Source: Isoetes taiwanensis (taxonomy: Eukaryota > Streptophyta > Lycopodiopsida > Isoetales > Isoetaceae). From it: a stretch of 64,000 nt of DNA. The notes under the pieces were generated by a model, which saw only the letters and a list, made by a program, of their open reading frames with translations, ran no database searches and had not been told where the DNA came from. A program made the translations under genes and the position numbers. Below are positions 46,124-56,202 of this stretch, in pieces. Where the stretch lies: NCBI GenBank assembly GCA_021234155.1, contig JAJEKV010000290.1, positions 124,001 through 188,000 on the forward strand, written 5' to 3'. Numbering within the stretch: position 1 is the stretch's first letter; each line of letters opens with the position of its first letter.

Positions 46124-47559
46124 GCGAGTGAACGGGCTTAGGAGTTCGTGGTCATGGGTATGTGTTCTTGAAAGAGACATATGATCTTATGATTGCTTCC
46201 GTCAACGAGGGTAGGCCTCAGTATCCTGGGCGACATCGGGATCGCAGACCCCATTTTCCTCCCTTCCACGAGACCAAACCGGGCATGTTGTTTCCGAAAG
46301 TGGCATAGATATGAGGGACGGTGGGAGCAATACCGTGAGGGGCTATACGTGAAGTTTGGCCATGTTTCCTATTTGCATAAGGTGGGATAAGATCCACATA
46401 AGTGTGTGCCTTGGGTGGAGGATTGGAACAATGTAGTGGCCTTAATGCAACATTGCCAATGGCCGACTTGTCGAAGACGCAGACCTGGCGTAAATAAGAT
46501 CCGCGGTGGGGAGATGTGCATAGCGAGGCACCTGATCCCGCTTGAATACGTGACCCAGTGCTGCTGGGTGTGCCGATTGCAAGGTTCGCATGTACATGAA
46601 GGATAGTGACTTCCCTCAATATGAGACTAGCAATCACCACCATTGACATCGTGAGTGGGAGAGGTGCGGAGTGCGAGACCCTGCGTCCGTCTCTTGTGCA
46701 CATCCACACGCATCGCGCGGGCGGGGGTGGCGGCCTAAGATGAGGGTGGAGCGATTTTGCCCGCCACCGGGTGGAGGAACCCAGGTGCAGGCCCACAACT
46801 TTTGGCGCAGGTGCGGAGGAGTCCTGAGCGTGGCTGCACATATAGGCTTCAAGACAAGACGGGCCGAATGGTCATGCAGCAGAGGACAATGCGCGGACGG
46901 ATATTTTTGTGACTTTGTGCGTTCCGGCACGATCCTTTCAAGCGCCAGAGGTATGGTCTCTACCAGCCACCCTAATCGATAGAAAAGAGCATGCGGTTAA
47001 TGAGAAACGCGGAAAGCAGACAAAGGTTGTGTGGGACATGGCGGCAAATGGGTCCCATGCTCAGGGAGGAGACCACCGTAGTCGAGCGTGTCACATATCG
47101 GTTTGACATGAGCCAGGAGGATGTGTGGCGTTTCTGCAACAAGTATCGAATGTTTGGTGAGCGAATGTCATGTCTAATTATGCTTGTAAATGTCTGTGCA
47201 CTCACTTGCCTTGGCTCGAACGTGACTATGTTTCAGGCGGTGGCGCAATGGCCGACTGGGACAGCCTTGAGGAGAACATAGAGGCCTGGGCACATGCAGG
47301 AAAGGTCCTCTACCACCAGCCATTCGCGTCTCACGCTGCGGATCTGGAACGCCGCCCATGGATCCTAGTTCTACAAGATGACAGTATGCGTAGGGCAGCG
47401 ATACAGTACAGTGAAAACTCGGGCTATGCAGCTCAGCAGGCGGGAGCACGGGTGCGTAACTTTTCAACGCCACGTCGTGTAGCCTCTGTGCAACGCGAAA
47501 CCCCGCCGCAGCCACGTGGGAGGAGAGGGTCGACCTCGCGTCGCCTCAGATTTGACTGA
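46124..47559 (+). pseudogene. Frameshifted coding-like continuation of the acidic ORF
   Basis: GC content rises and open plus-strand stretches follow one another in changing frames. One has HGYVFLKETYDLMIASVNEG and a RPHFPPFHETKPGMLFPK segment; another has CVPWVEDWNNVVALMQHCQWP. A third, at 46991-47281, contains REETTVVERVTYRFDMSQED. The last (47170-47559) ends in an R/S-rich basic tail (RGRRGSTSRRLRFD). Together they could be one protein of about 540 residues broken by several indels. No domain is recognised. A DNA-transposon ORF is my best guess, but weak. Confidence 0.3.
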
Positions 47560-47591
47560 TCACTCGGATTTGCAATGTTTGTAGTGTTTGG

Positions 47592-47805
47592 CAATGACAC
47601 CATAGAGTGATGACATGGCACCATGGAATGATGACATGTCACCTTATGTATCAAGATGACTTTTCTTAAGTCAAACATGGCGAAAAAAGGTTTTTATGGT
47701 AGATAACATGTGTATGCTGACGTAGCATGCTTGGTGATGATGTGGATGGTACATGGCATCTTTTGATGATGACATGTCACCATGGAATGATGACATGGCA
47801 CTACA
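47592..47805. repeat. Short minisatellite (GATGACATGGCACCATGGAAT-like)
   Basis: The phrase GATGACATG(G/T)CACCATGGAAT recurs at about 47610, 47630, 47770 and 47790, with degenerate spacing. Confidence 0.6.
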
Positions 47806-47901
47806 TCTTGGACACTTTATTTCTCCTTGCTTGCTTAACTTTTAGAGAGAGAAGATAATCCTAGACCATAGAAATCCTAGACATTTAAATCAATTCATTT
47901 A

Positions 47902-47906
47902 GCCCA
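47902..47906. other. 5-bp target-site duplication (left), GCCCA
   Basis: GCCCA directly precedes the TG of the 5' LTR. It is matched exactly after the 3' LTR at 62604-62608. Confidence 0.95.
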
Positions 47907-48137
47907 TGTGACGTTCCCCTAAAATATATGGCATAAGTACGTATATTTTACGGACACGTCACCATACATTTCTACATCCCTAGACATGTATACAACCAAT
48001 GTGGGGGTAATGACTAAGTTATCTATAACTTAGCCAACCTAAGGTAAGAAGCCATTTCCATATGGCCTCACCTTATAGGCATACCGCCACATAGACACAC
48101 CTATAGGAGCCAAGTGGCACTCATGTAAACCCTAACA

Positions 48138-48163
48138 TATAAAAGGCTAAACCCTAAACCCTA
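48138..48163 (+). promoter_or_regulatory. LTR promoter: TATA box followed by telobox
   Basis: TATAAAAG at 48138-48145 is followed by AAACCCTAAACCCTA at 48149-48163, a double plant telobox. The 3' LTR has the same pair at about 60733-60758. Teloboxes are known binding sites of TRB-type factors near plant transcription starts, so this is probably the element's transcription start region. Confidence 0.65.
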
Positions 48164-49318
48164 GCCACTTTCGGCTCCACCAACCTCAGACCCACCCGGT
48201 TCGGATCGAGTTGGACCAAGACCGCCTTCGACGCCTTTGGGTTGCAGCAGCTAGATTGCCGAGATGGAGAACTGGTGGAATTAGCGGCAACAAGATCGTA
48301 AGGCAGGTCAGCATTGTAGTAGAGCTATTCTAGAACCTATTGCTCTGAACATGAACCCTAATCAATGAACCCTAACTATAGGTTAGATGTATGTGATTAG
48401 GATTAGTTGTTATTCTCTTTTATTATCAAGATTATGTTGATATGATGCTAGTTGATCTTATGTTTGCACCTCTTGTGTATTGGGAAGGGGGGTAAAGACC
48501 TAGTAGCAATTATTTAGATGATGCTCCTAGTTTAGATCCATTAGTTCCCATTATTTGCGGCCTGTGCATAGAACCCACCTGGCTACGGAGGCTATGGAGT
48601 GACTGAGCACCACACAACGGGGTCAGTGGCAAAGTGGAGGGAGGACCTTGCTGAGCGCGGCTACTGGGGTCCCATAGCGGGCTAGGCTCATAGTCGGTCA
48701 CTTCGTGTGGGCCGGGTATGGGACCGACACTTCCTGGGTCAATGGTGTCGCCCTGACTCTCAAGAGTTGCAAGTGTCGTCGGCTTGGCTCTTTGTTTTGG
48801 GGAGTTCGCGGGTATGGACGTGTGTCGCCCACGATCCTCTAGCGCCCATGGAGCCACCGTGACTCGGGAGGGGAGATGCAACCCTTCCTACCTCATCGGA
48901 CCGGGAGATGCAAACCGGAGTAGTCTCGATGGGTGATACCATGGGATTACGTCTCCCAAGCAGGTTGATCCACGCCTTGAGCCTGATTTAGCCTATCTGC
49001 AAGGTACGCACAGGAGGGGCGGATGGAGTGGTCAACCCTAGCCATTGTCTATTGCCAGCCCAAGTCATTGCCATAACTCCTGGCCCTGTTTCTATCCGAG
49101 GCCCCCGGTAGCCACCGACTCCCCTTGAGTCTGAGCCCTGGGTAGGAGCCTCTATTTGATGTATTTGATGCATTCATTGTATTGTTGTATTTGATGACAT
49201 GGATAGATGGATTATCACTACCCTTCGAGGTAGTCTATTGTTATTATTGCTAGTGCTTATGTTATATATTTTGCTTCCGCTGACATAGGGAACCCATAGA
49301 GGACGGGACAGAATGACA

Positions 49319-49873
49319 CATTAGAGGAAATTTGAGATCTCATTTCATCCCCATAAGAATCCTCCAATGGAATGGCTACCCTTTATTAACTGCAATTAAT
49401 GCAGCACCAACAACTTCATTGCTGTCGTTTTTCCCCCATAACTTTTGATCGACTTGTCAAAATGTTGCGACGTTTGTTGCATTAGATGCGGAATGAAAAG
49501 ATCTTTCCAATGATATATGGTTATGATGTATTTCAATATGGTCATATGTGTTAACCTTAAAAAAATATGATTTTTTGCTTATTTCTTATATATTTATATC
49601 GTAAAAGATATATAAATGGGTTATCACTAGATAGATCTTGTGAAGACGAACCCATTGCTACAAAAAGTTTTTGAATCGGAGTTTTGGATCAAAAGTTATA
49701 ATGAAAAAATGATACTACAGAAGTTAGTTGCAGCTGCATTAATTACAGGCTGCCACATAATACTGGAATGAGATATACTGGAGCTCTTCTCTTATTGGAC
49801 AGTTTAAAAAGCTGACATGGCATTTTAAGCATCCCTTAATGGGACGAAATGTGATCTCATTTTTCCTCTAATG
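49319..49873. mobile_element. MITE/foldback-like insertion in 5' LTR
   Basis: This 555-bp segment is present only in the 5' LTR. Ends are CATTAGAGG...CCTCTAATG, and the inverted similarity continues inward for at least 27 bp and, more loosely, across much of the arms (ATAACTTTTGATC near 49440 against GATCAAAAGTTAT near 49690; ATTAATGCAGC against GCTGCATTAAT). No ORF. The empty site in the 3' LTR reads GAATGACA/CCTTTGTG, and I cannot see a target duplication. Confidence 0.8.
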
Positions 49874-50010
49874 CCTCTGTGTCCTCTACTCGATCGTCTG
49901 GACCCCAGACGCGCGTTAGACAGAGGGCCCATACGACGGGTGCCGTTGGATGGGGAAGGTCCTTCGATGTATACGGCGGGCTGTCGTATATAGCGCAAGG
50001 AGTGTCACAA

Positions 50011-50023
50011 TGGTATCAGAGCC
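50011..50023 (+). other. Primer-binding site, initiator tRNA-Met
   Basis: TGGTATCAGAGCC begins one base after the LTR and complements the 3' end of plant initiator tRNA-Met over 13 bases. Confidence 0.92.
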
Positions 50024-50501
50024 TTGATCTTGGTTGACCAAGATCAAGCACTGGCCATTACCTTATGATAGAAAACTAACTGGCCTAGTAAAAAGTTGGG
50101 GTGCAAATCCCAATATTGAACCTCGAATGGAAAAATTTTCCATGGATAAGGTCATCCTTAAAATAAAGTCTAACTTAGAAAATAATAGTAATAGAATCCA
50201 TGAATTCTAAAGCTTGATGAAAAAAAAAAAAATAGAATTGGCTAAAATAGACTTCCCGGTGGAATGTGGTGTAAATCCACAATAAATAACCTAGGGACCA
50301 TTAGAGAATTTTAGGGTTCTAAAATTATAGGGTCAATGTAAATAAAGGTGGTAGGAATAAATAACCGTAAATACCCCCATATATACCCTAATTTGGCCAC
50401 AATAATTTTGCCTTAATCTGTTCTTTAAATCCCTTCTGAGTTACCTTCTCTCAAAAAAGGAGATCTCTAAGAATTTCCGTCCAACTCCAGAGCAGTTTGA
50501 T

Positions 50502-51516
50502 ATGGCACGTACGAAATCCACCGCCAGGAAATACCAAGCTCGTGAAGGTGTTCGACACGTAAGCATAGGCAAGCAGATTTACCCTGAGAAACATCCGAGA
50601 AGCGAGAGCGAAGAATCATCCGATGAACGGAGTTCACGGGAAGACGAGACGGTGGTATTAGTAGATTATGCGGAGTCGTCGTCAGAAGAACAACAGTCAA
50701 AATCACAAGAACAAGAAGAATCGCAGCAGGGAGAGGACTCTGAATCGCGAAAAAGGAGGGAAGTGCGCCGGGGTAAGCGAAAAGTAACACACGTAGCCAC
50801 AGAGGACTCAGAGGAACAAGAGGAGTCAATTGCACGGGAGAGACGATCTAAACGCCGCCTTGATAGGTATGGTAACTCGAGTCTAGTAATTCGTGATCAA
50901 GGACATCAGGAGCAAACAGAACAAAATCTCCCGGAGCAAGCGATAGCACCGCCACCACCATATCCGAAATGGACTACCCATGCGAAATCAGATAAGAAGT
51001 ACAGAGCAGGGGAGAGACCATTAAGTCTCCAGAAAGATCGGGAATACCGGAGGAAGTTGCAAGATTACCGTGCATATATGGAACAATGGGTTGCCTATAA
51101 TCATTGGTATAGCACACTGAAGATTCCCAGATTTGTAAAAGGAGGAAGACCTCGAACGGATGTTCGGAGACCCCCGCCTCGACCGGAGGAGTCGAAGAAA
51201 CCGGCAAAGCATGGGCCAAACTCGAAGCACTCCAGGGCCCTAAGAGAAATTAGGCATTTTCAACAATGCGTAAATCTCTTGATTCGAAGAGCCCCCTTCG
51301 AGGCTAGTGCGAGAAGTTATGCAGGAATTTATGACCCAGTATAGGGTTACCCCTATGATGCTCAGGGTTTGCCAAGAAGCAGCTGAGGCGGAGTTGTGTC
51401 AGTTGTTTGAGGAGTCAAATCTCTGCACTATTCACGCAAAACGAGTCACTGTTATGCCGAAAGACATGAATTTGGCGAAACGAATACGGAGGGAAAAGAT
51501 ATTGGGTTATTTTTGA
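50502..51516 (+). CDS. Long histone H3-like protein encoded by the retroelement (one frameshift)
   Basis: This is the first ORF after the PBS. The start [10 protein letters not shown] copies the H3 tail (MARTKQTARK), keeping the K4 and K9 equivalents. Residues 20-115 are Ser/Glu-rich with basic clusters ([15 protein letters not shown]-like). Residues about 145-235 are Pro/basic with PPPPYP. The histone fold then begins: [18 protein letters not shown], (frameshift near 51303), [39 protein letters not shown]. Hand alignment gives about 50 identities in about 88 positions to ordinary H3. Loop 1 has H3 length, without the extra residues common in plant CENH3, but HFQ, NLLI and QEAAE are CENH3-like choices. 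The first frame stops at 51344; the second covers 51307-51516. Total is about 335 residues against 136 for H3. The break may be decay, consensus error or programmed. Function is inferred: chromatin targeting or nucleosome mimicry. Confidence 0.85.
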
Positions 51517-52350
51517 AGAGTAAGAGAATCACGAAATCTTGTCATAATTAGTAGTAAATGTGTATGTTCAAAGATATTCATTCTATATGTTTAGACTATT
51601 TATTAAACTTTGCTTAAGAATCTATAAAGTCTCCGTGTTTCCATAAAATTGTAAAGCTACAGTGCTTCTACAAAGTTATTATGGAATATTAAATTTTCTA
51701 GCGCTTATAGAATAGTATTTTAACTTGGATTCAGGTAGCTATGAGTAATGCTAGATAAGTATTGAAGCGTTGTGAACGTAAAAAAAAAAAGAACGAGCTT
51801 AAAACATTATATTGTGTTAATAGATTGTATTTAAGCCATTGTAATCATCAAACTGTGCGCAGTAAGTATTGGTATTGATAGATCTCTAGTTTCTTAGTAA
51901 AACACACAAAAATATCCTAGCATTGCAAGTTATGCTAGTAAAACACAAAAATATATTAGAATTAACAAGCATAGGCACGATGCTGGAAAGCATTACAGTT
52001 TAATGTTTAGAGCCGGAACGAGTAGAATGTAATTAGTAGCTTCAACTATTATAAGCAACAAACTTATTAACAGCCTTTACTTAAATTCCATTCGAAACTT
52101 ACTTAACCGCAGCATTACCAGCCTTTACTTGAATAGGCTTAATAGAAACTTACATTGCAGCTCAGCTCTAAATCTGTGGCAAGCAGATTCTTAGCAGGCC
52201 GAAAGTGAAGAAAAGCTGGAAGATATTTAGTCACAAGCCGGAAATGAGACGCCATCAGAAGATCATAACGGTAAGTAGAGACATGTAGCAGGAATAGATT
52301 TCCATCAAAAATAGATAGGGCAAACCGGATAAGTAGAAACAGGGCTCAGG

Positions 52351-52417
52351 GCGACTCATGCCGCGCCCTGGCCTCAACCCAAACTTTCGAAGACCTCCCA
52401 GGCGCGGGGTGAGTCGC
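52351..52417 (+). repeat. GC-rich dyad 1 in leader
   Basis: The arms GCGACTCATGCCGCGCCCTGG (written here as its two parts GCGACTCATG and CCGCGCCCTGG) and CCAGGCGCGGGGTGAGTCGC pair over about 18 of 20 positions. The architecture and arm sequence recall the dyads of the minus-strand array. Confidence 0.7.
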
Positions 52418-52538
52418 ATCTGCATCAGAAAACATCTCCCTTTCCTGCCTTCTTCTGCCAAAGATCAAACTATACCTGCTGCTTGAAGAACCATCGCCAG
52501 ACTGGAAGAAGACCTTAAGCAGCTGGAAGAATGGCCGA

Positions 52539-52607
52539 GGCGACCCATGCCGCGCCCCAGAGCCATGCCAGAATCTAGGACGACCACCAGGCGCGGGGTG
52601 TGTCGCC
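52539..52607 (+). repeat. GC-rich dyad 2 in leader
   Basis: The arms GGCGACCCATGCCGCGCC and CAGGCGCGGGGTGTGTCGCC form a second copy of the preceding dyad, about 190 bp downstream. Arm substitutions have partly preserved pairing. Confidence 0.7.
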
Positions 52608-53310
52608 CTGTTCGACCTCTCCTGCTATTTTCTTGCCTTTAGCTTCTGCCCTAAATCGATTCCATATATCTGACCAGAGAAATAAAGGTTAAGCCTTTTC
52701 TTTCTTTCCATTTAATTCTTAGAAATTCCTACATTAGCCTTCGACCATAAATTATACCCAAACCTTCTCCTTCGTTTCTGTTCGTCCATGACCCTTTATT
52801 TTTTAACCCTTTCCATCGATTATTATTATTCATGACTCTTTCCATGACCTTTTAATTTTAACCCTTTCCATGACCCTTTATTATTATTCTTCCATGGATT
52901 TAACCCTTCTACTTCATTACACTATACTCTATTGGATTCCATATAGGTGTGAACGACCTCCTTTAATCTTTAATGGCCCCTTGTGCCAAGCCATTTGTGA
53001 TTAGCCATGATTTTTTTTTTTTTATTTTTTTTTTTATTTTTTTCTTGCCTAGACCAAACTTGCCGTATTAATGACAAACAATTGAAAAAGGGGCACTAAG
53101 GGAATGTGTGAATTCCAAGCCCCAAGAGCCACTCAACATAACCAAACATAAACATTAGAAAAATTAGGGTTTAGAATGAAACCCTAAAACGCTCTTTTGA
53201 GTATATATATCCTTCACCTCCTACTTGAAGCCACAAGAAGCTCACTTAGGCGATTTTTCATACTCCTCATCCTATTACACAGATTTTATTCGCACCTTGC
53301 ATATAGTTCC

Positions 53311-54043
53311 ATGGCACCTATAGAATTTGTTCAATGGTACGGCAACTCAGATCATATCAGGGAAGCACCAATAGAGGAGGTATTTCAAGTATTTCAGCAT
53401 ACCTTTGACTTGGGTGAGACAATATCCAGGACACCTTATTATCAAGATATTCTTGCTCGATACAATCAAGAGCTCCAGAGCCAAGAAGTAAGACTTCAAG
53501 GACAAATCGGAACGTGGATCTCTCTTAAAGCTATCATGGCAAAGACCTTGAGCCATAACAGGAAAACAATTAGAAAAAGGATGGAAAGAATGCCCGCATA
53601 CATGACATGCAAGGTTCAAGGGCACAAATATTTATCAACACAAGTAGCCTTAGCAACCTTTTTGCATTATCAGGCAATAAACAGGACAGGGGAACCGTCA
53701 GTGCGACCCCTTGATCTCGCACCATTGAATATGAGGGCAGCTATGCCGTATTTAGAAGAACTGGACCTCAAGTCCAACCCCCAGATTAGCCAAACAGCTG
53801 GAGAAGTACATCGACACCACAGAAGACCTCCCAAGAAAGGCAACAGCTCCCCCAGTTGGAATCACATCTCTTACGCCAATTATTATCGAAGGGGAGGAGT
53901 ACCTTTTCGCAGATGATATCTTACATCTACCGTACTGCATTGATCAAGGTCTCCGCTTGGACGAACTCCTGGCTATCATCACGGATGCTTATAACGATGA
54001 CTTCATCGATTATTCCGAAAGCGAGGAGCTTCCAAAGAGATAG
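53311..54043 (+). CDS. Extra ORF of unknown function ahead of gag (one frameshift)
   Basis: The likely start is MAPIEFVQWYGNSDH; an upstream in-frame ATG at 53197 would add a hydrophobic, probably artefactual leader. The frame runs about 157 codons and then shifts by one base near 53785. It continues (RLAKQLEKYIDTTEDLPRK ... DELLAIITDAYNDDFIDY) to a stop at 54041-54043. Total is about 245 residues with an acidic C-terminus. It has no zinc knuckle and no gag motif that I recognise. A middle segment is basic (NRKTIRKRMERM). Its position between the H3-like ORF and gag makes it a second accessory gene of the element. Confidence 0.6.
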
Positions 54044-54930
54044 CTGAAAAGGAGACCTATACCACACGAGAACATCACCGGCATACAAGCGTATGATTTT
54101 ATCAAGCATCGGATCGACATCGGGATCTTCCGGATGAGAATGAGTTCGAGCAATTGAGGCAAGATTGTTTAAGAGTGGGAATACTGAAGTCAAACCCAAG
54201 CAAGCCACCGTCATCATGGGGCCAAACTCAAGGGCAGTCACATTAACCTTGATAGTGCTATATCGATGAAGAAGGATCATGATGACTTGATGGCTTATAG
54301 AAATACTGGTCGCAGCCATGAGGAAAGGGTCCGGATCCGCGGCCAAGAGGAAAAGCTTTACGCTACTATCTCCCTTAAGCTCACTAAAAGGCCAAATAGT
54401 AGTTTTTCCGGGGACGTTTAGCCACACGAGGAGAAGAGGCGGTTTACTTGCTATCAAGACTCTCCGACTTTTGCGACTCATTCTAAACTTCGCGAGAACG
54501 TTGACCATATAATTCTAATTAGGAGATCACGGGGCCCAGATTACCTTGATTTTGCTCGGGGATACCTTTGAGATGGACCCTTAGCAAAGTAATGGCCGCC
54601 GCGGACACATGACTTGCCCCAGAAAAGGTAGCTCCAAAGACTTGAAGGACACTCGACATGGAACATGCTATTTAAACATCGGCCATGGCCTCAAACTCAA
54701 AGACATTAAAGAACACTTCAAACCCAAACGTCGACGTCAGCACTAGAGCCCAAGACCTCAGAATGTAGATATATCTTAAAATAGTATTTTTGAACTCAAA
54801 TTTTGAGATCAAATATGTAAATTTCTTATTATGAATATAAGTGTTTTGCTATAAGTTCTTCAACGAGTAAGATAAATACCATAGCAATAACATCTTAGTA
54901 GCCATAGTACATAACAGACATCCTTGATTA
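54044..54930 (+). other. Decayed coding-like stretch
   Basis: Short open pieces remain in changing plus-strand frames. One reads EERVRIRGQEEKLYATISLK, another HGTCYLNIGHGLKLKDIKEH. This may be the end of ORF2 or a further lost ORF. I cannot identify it. Confidence 0.3.
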
Positions 54931-56200
54931 ATGTTTGCAGCCAGGAACTTCACAACAACTCCACAGAATCAAGGAAGTCAAGGCCAAGCCTCTAATTGGG
55001 CACCAAGAAACTTATTCGGCCGAGAAGCACAGGAGGTCGAGATGACACCAGCAGAGATAAACAGGCGCCTGGTAGAAATGGGCAGGCAAATGCGCGAGTT
55101 GGTGCAGATTGTTATCCCACTCATTCGAGGGGAGGAGTATGGGCCACAACAACCACCTCTTCAAGAAGAGGAACATCAACTCAACAATCAGCCAGAACCA
55201 CAACCTGCCCCACAGCTATCCGGACACAACAAGAGAAAGAGAAGGACTAGAACATACCAAAACTCTTCGAGTTCAGGCTCGATGATGGCTTCGGATGATA
55301 ACTCGTCCGATAGTGACTCGGCAAAGATTCGCAGACAACTCACATAGCAGGCACAAGCACCGCAGAAAGAGGATTATCAAAAGAAAATAGATAGTGCAAT
55401 GAGCAATGTCCGGAAAACACGCATAGCAAAAAGCTGGGGACAGTTTTCGGGGAAAAGACAGTCGGAATGGAAGTGAAGCTTGGCTAGATGAGATGGAAGA
55501 ATTCGGGAATTCATATGGCATGAAGGACAAAGATATTGGCAAGGTAGCAACTGCCAACTTGATAGGACCAGTGCGTATATGTTGGAAGGGGTATGCAAAG
55601 TCAAATAGGCTAAGGAGAAACAATTGTCGATTCAAAACCTTTCAGCAATTTTTCGTAAGCATTATGTGCCACGCTCACATACTAGCCGCCGATATCTGGC
55701 AGGTTTACTGCTTTGGACCAAGGAAATGCATGCGTAGCCAAATACGAGAGGAGTTTATGAGGCTAAGGTTAAATGTTCCGGGATATCGAAAAGACAGCAG
55801 GTTGATGGTTATATAGAGGGGCTTAATAGCAACATCAAAAGATTAGTTAGTGCAATAAACCCGGGGACGGTAGGGGAAGCGAGAAGATAAGGCTTTGAGT
55901 CTAGAGGAGACACCACAAAACACAACAGCAGAGACAACAGTGTGCGACAAAGGGAAATCAGCATGTAGCTTCAACCAAAAGCGCCAACCCCCGCAGGGGA
56001 AGAGCACAACAGTACATTGTGGTAAAATGACAAAAAGACATCCTTTAAGGAACCTTATACAACAGCTCCCTCGTGAGGAAAGTCGATTGAAGCAATTTTG
56101 AATAGCATACCTAAGGAAAAAGGGACGAATGTATAAAAGAAAAGTTGTGCTTCGGGTGTGTTTCCAACAGGACATCGCACTCACGAAAGTGTCCTTTAGG
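54931..56200 (+). pseudogene. Gag, broken into several frames
   Basis: The first frame (54931-55347, 138 codons, MFAARNFTTTPQNQ...) is Q/E/P-rich with a basic then Ser-rich end. Further downstream, pieces in other frames resemble plant chromovirus Gag: VYEAKVKCSG, then GYIEGLNSNIKRLVSAINPG with a following TVGEA. Near 56150, a degraded Cys-x2-Cys...His...Cys cluster (CFGCVSNRTSHSRKCP) looks like a zinc knuckle. Gag normally assembles the virus-like particle and binds the RNA genome. At least four frame breaks are present, so this copy is dead. Confidence 0.65.
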
Positions 56201-56202
56201 TC

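Larger units (their letters stand above)
47907..50009 (+). repeat. 5' LTR (2103 bp) with inserted MITE
   Basis: TGTGACGTTCCCC...GGAGTGTCACA. It aligns with 60502-62603 except for a 555-bp MITE-like insertion (49319-49873) here and a tandem duplication of about 550 bp in the other LTR. By chance the two changes give almost equal LTR lengths. Confidence 0.92.
51517..53310 (+). other. Non-coding leader between H3-like ORF and ORF2
   Basis: There are 1.8 kb without a credible coding frame. It contains the two GC-rich dyads at 52351-52417 and 52539-52607, and a T-rich stretch at 53010-53045. Confidence 0.6.

Noticed and set aside
50467-50835. 122-codon minus-strand frame opposite the H3-like ORF
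   Set aside because: Shadow of the Ser/Glu-rich coding strand, with low-complexity leucine-rich translation.
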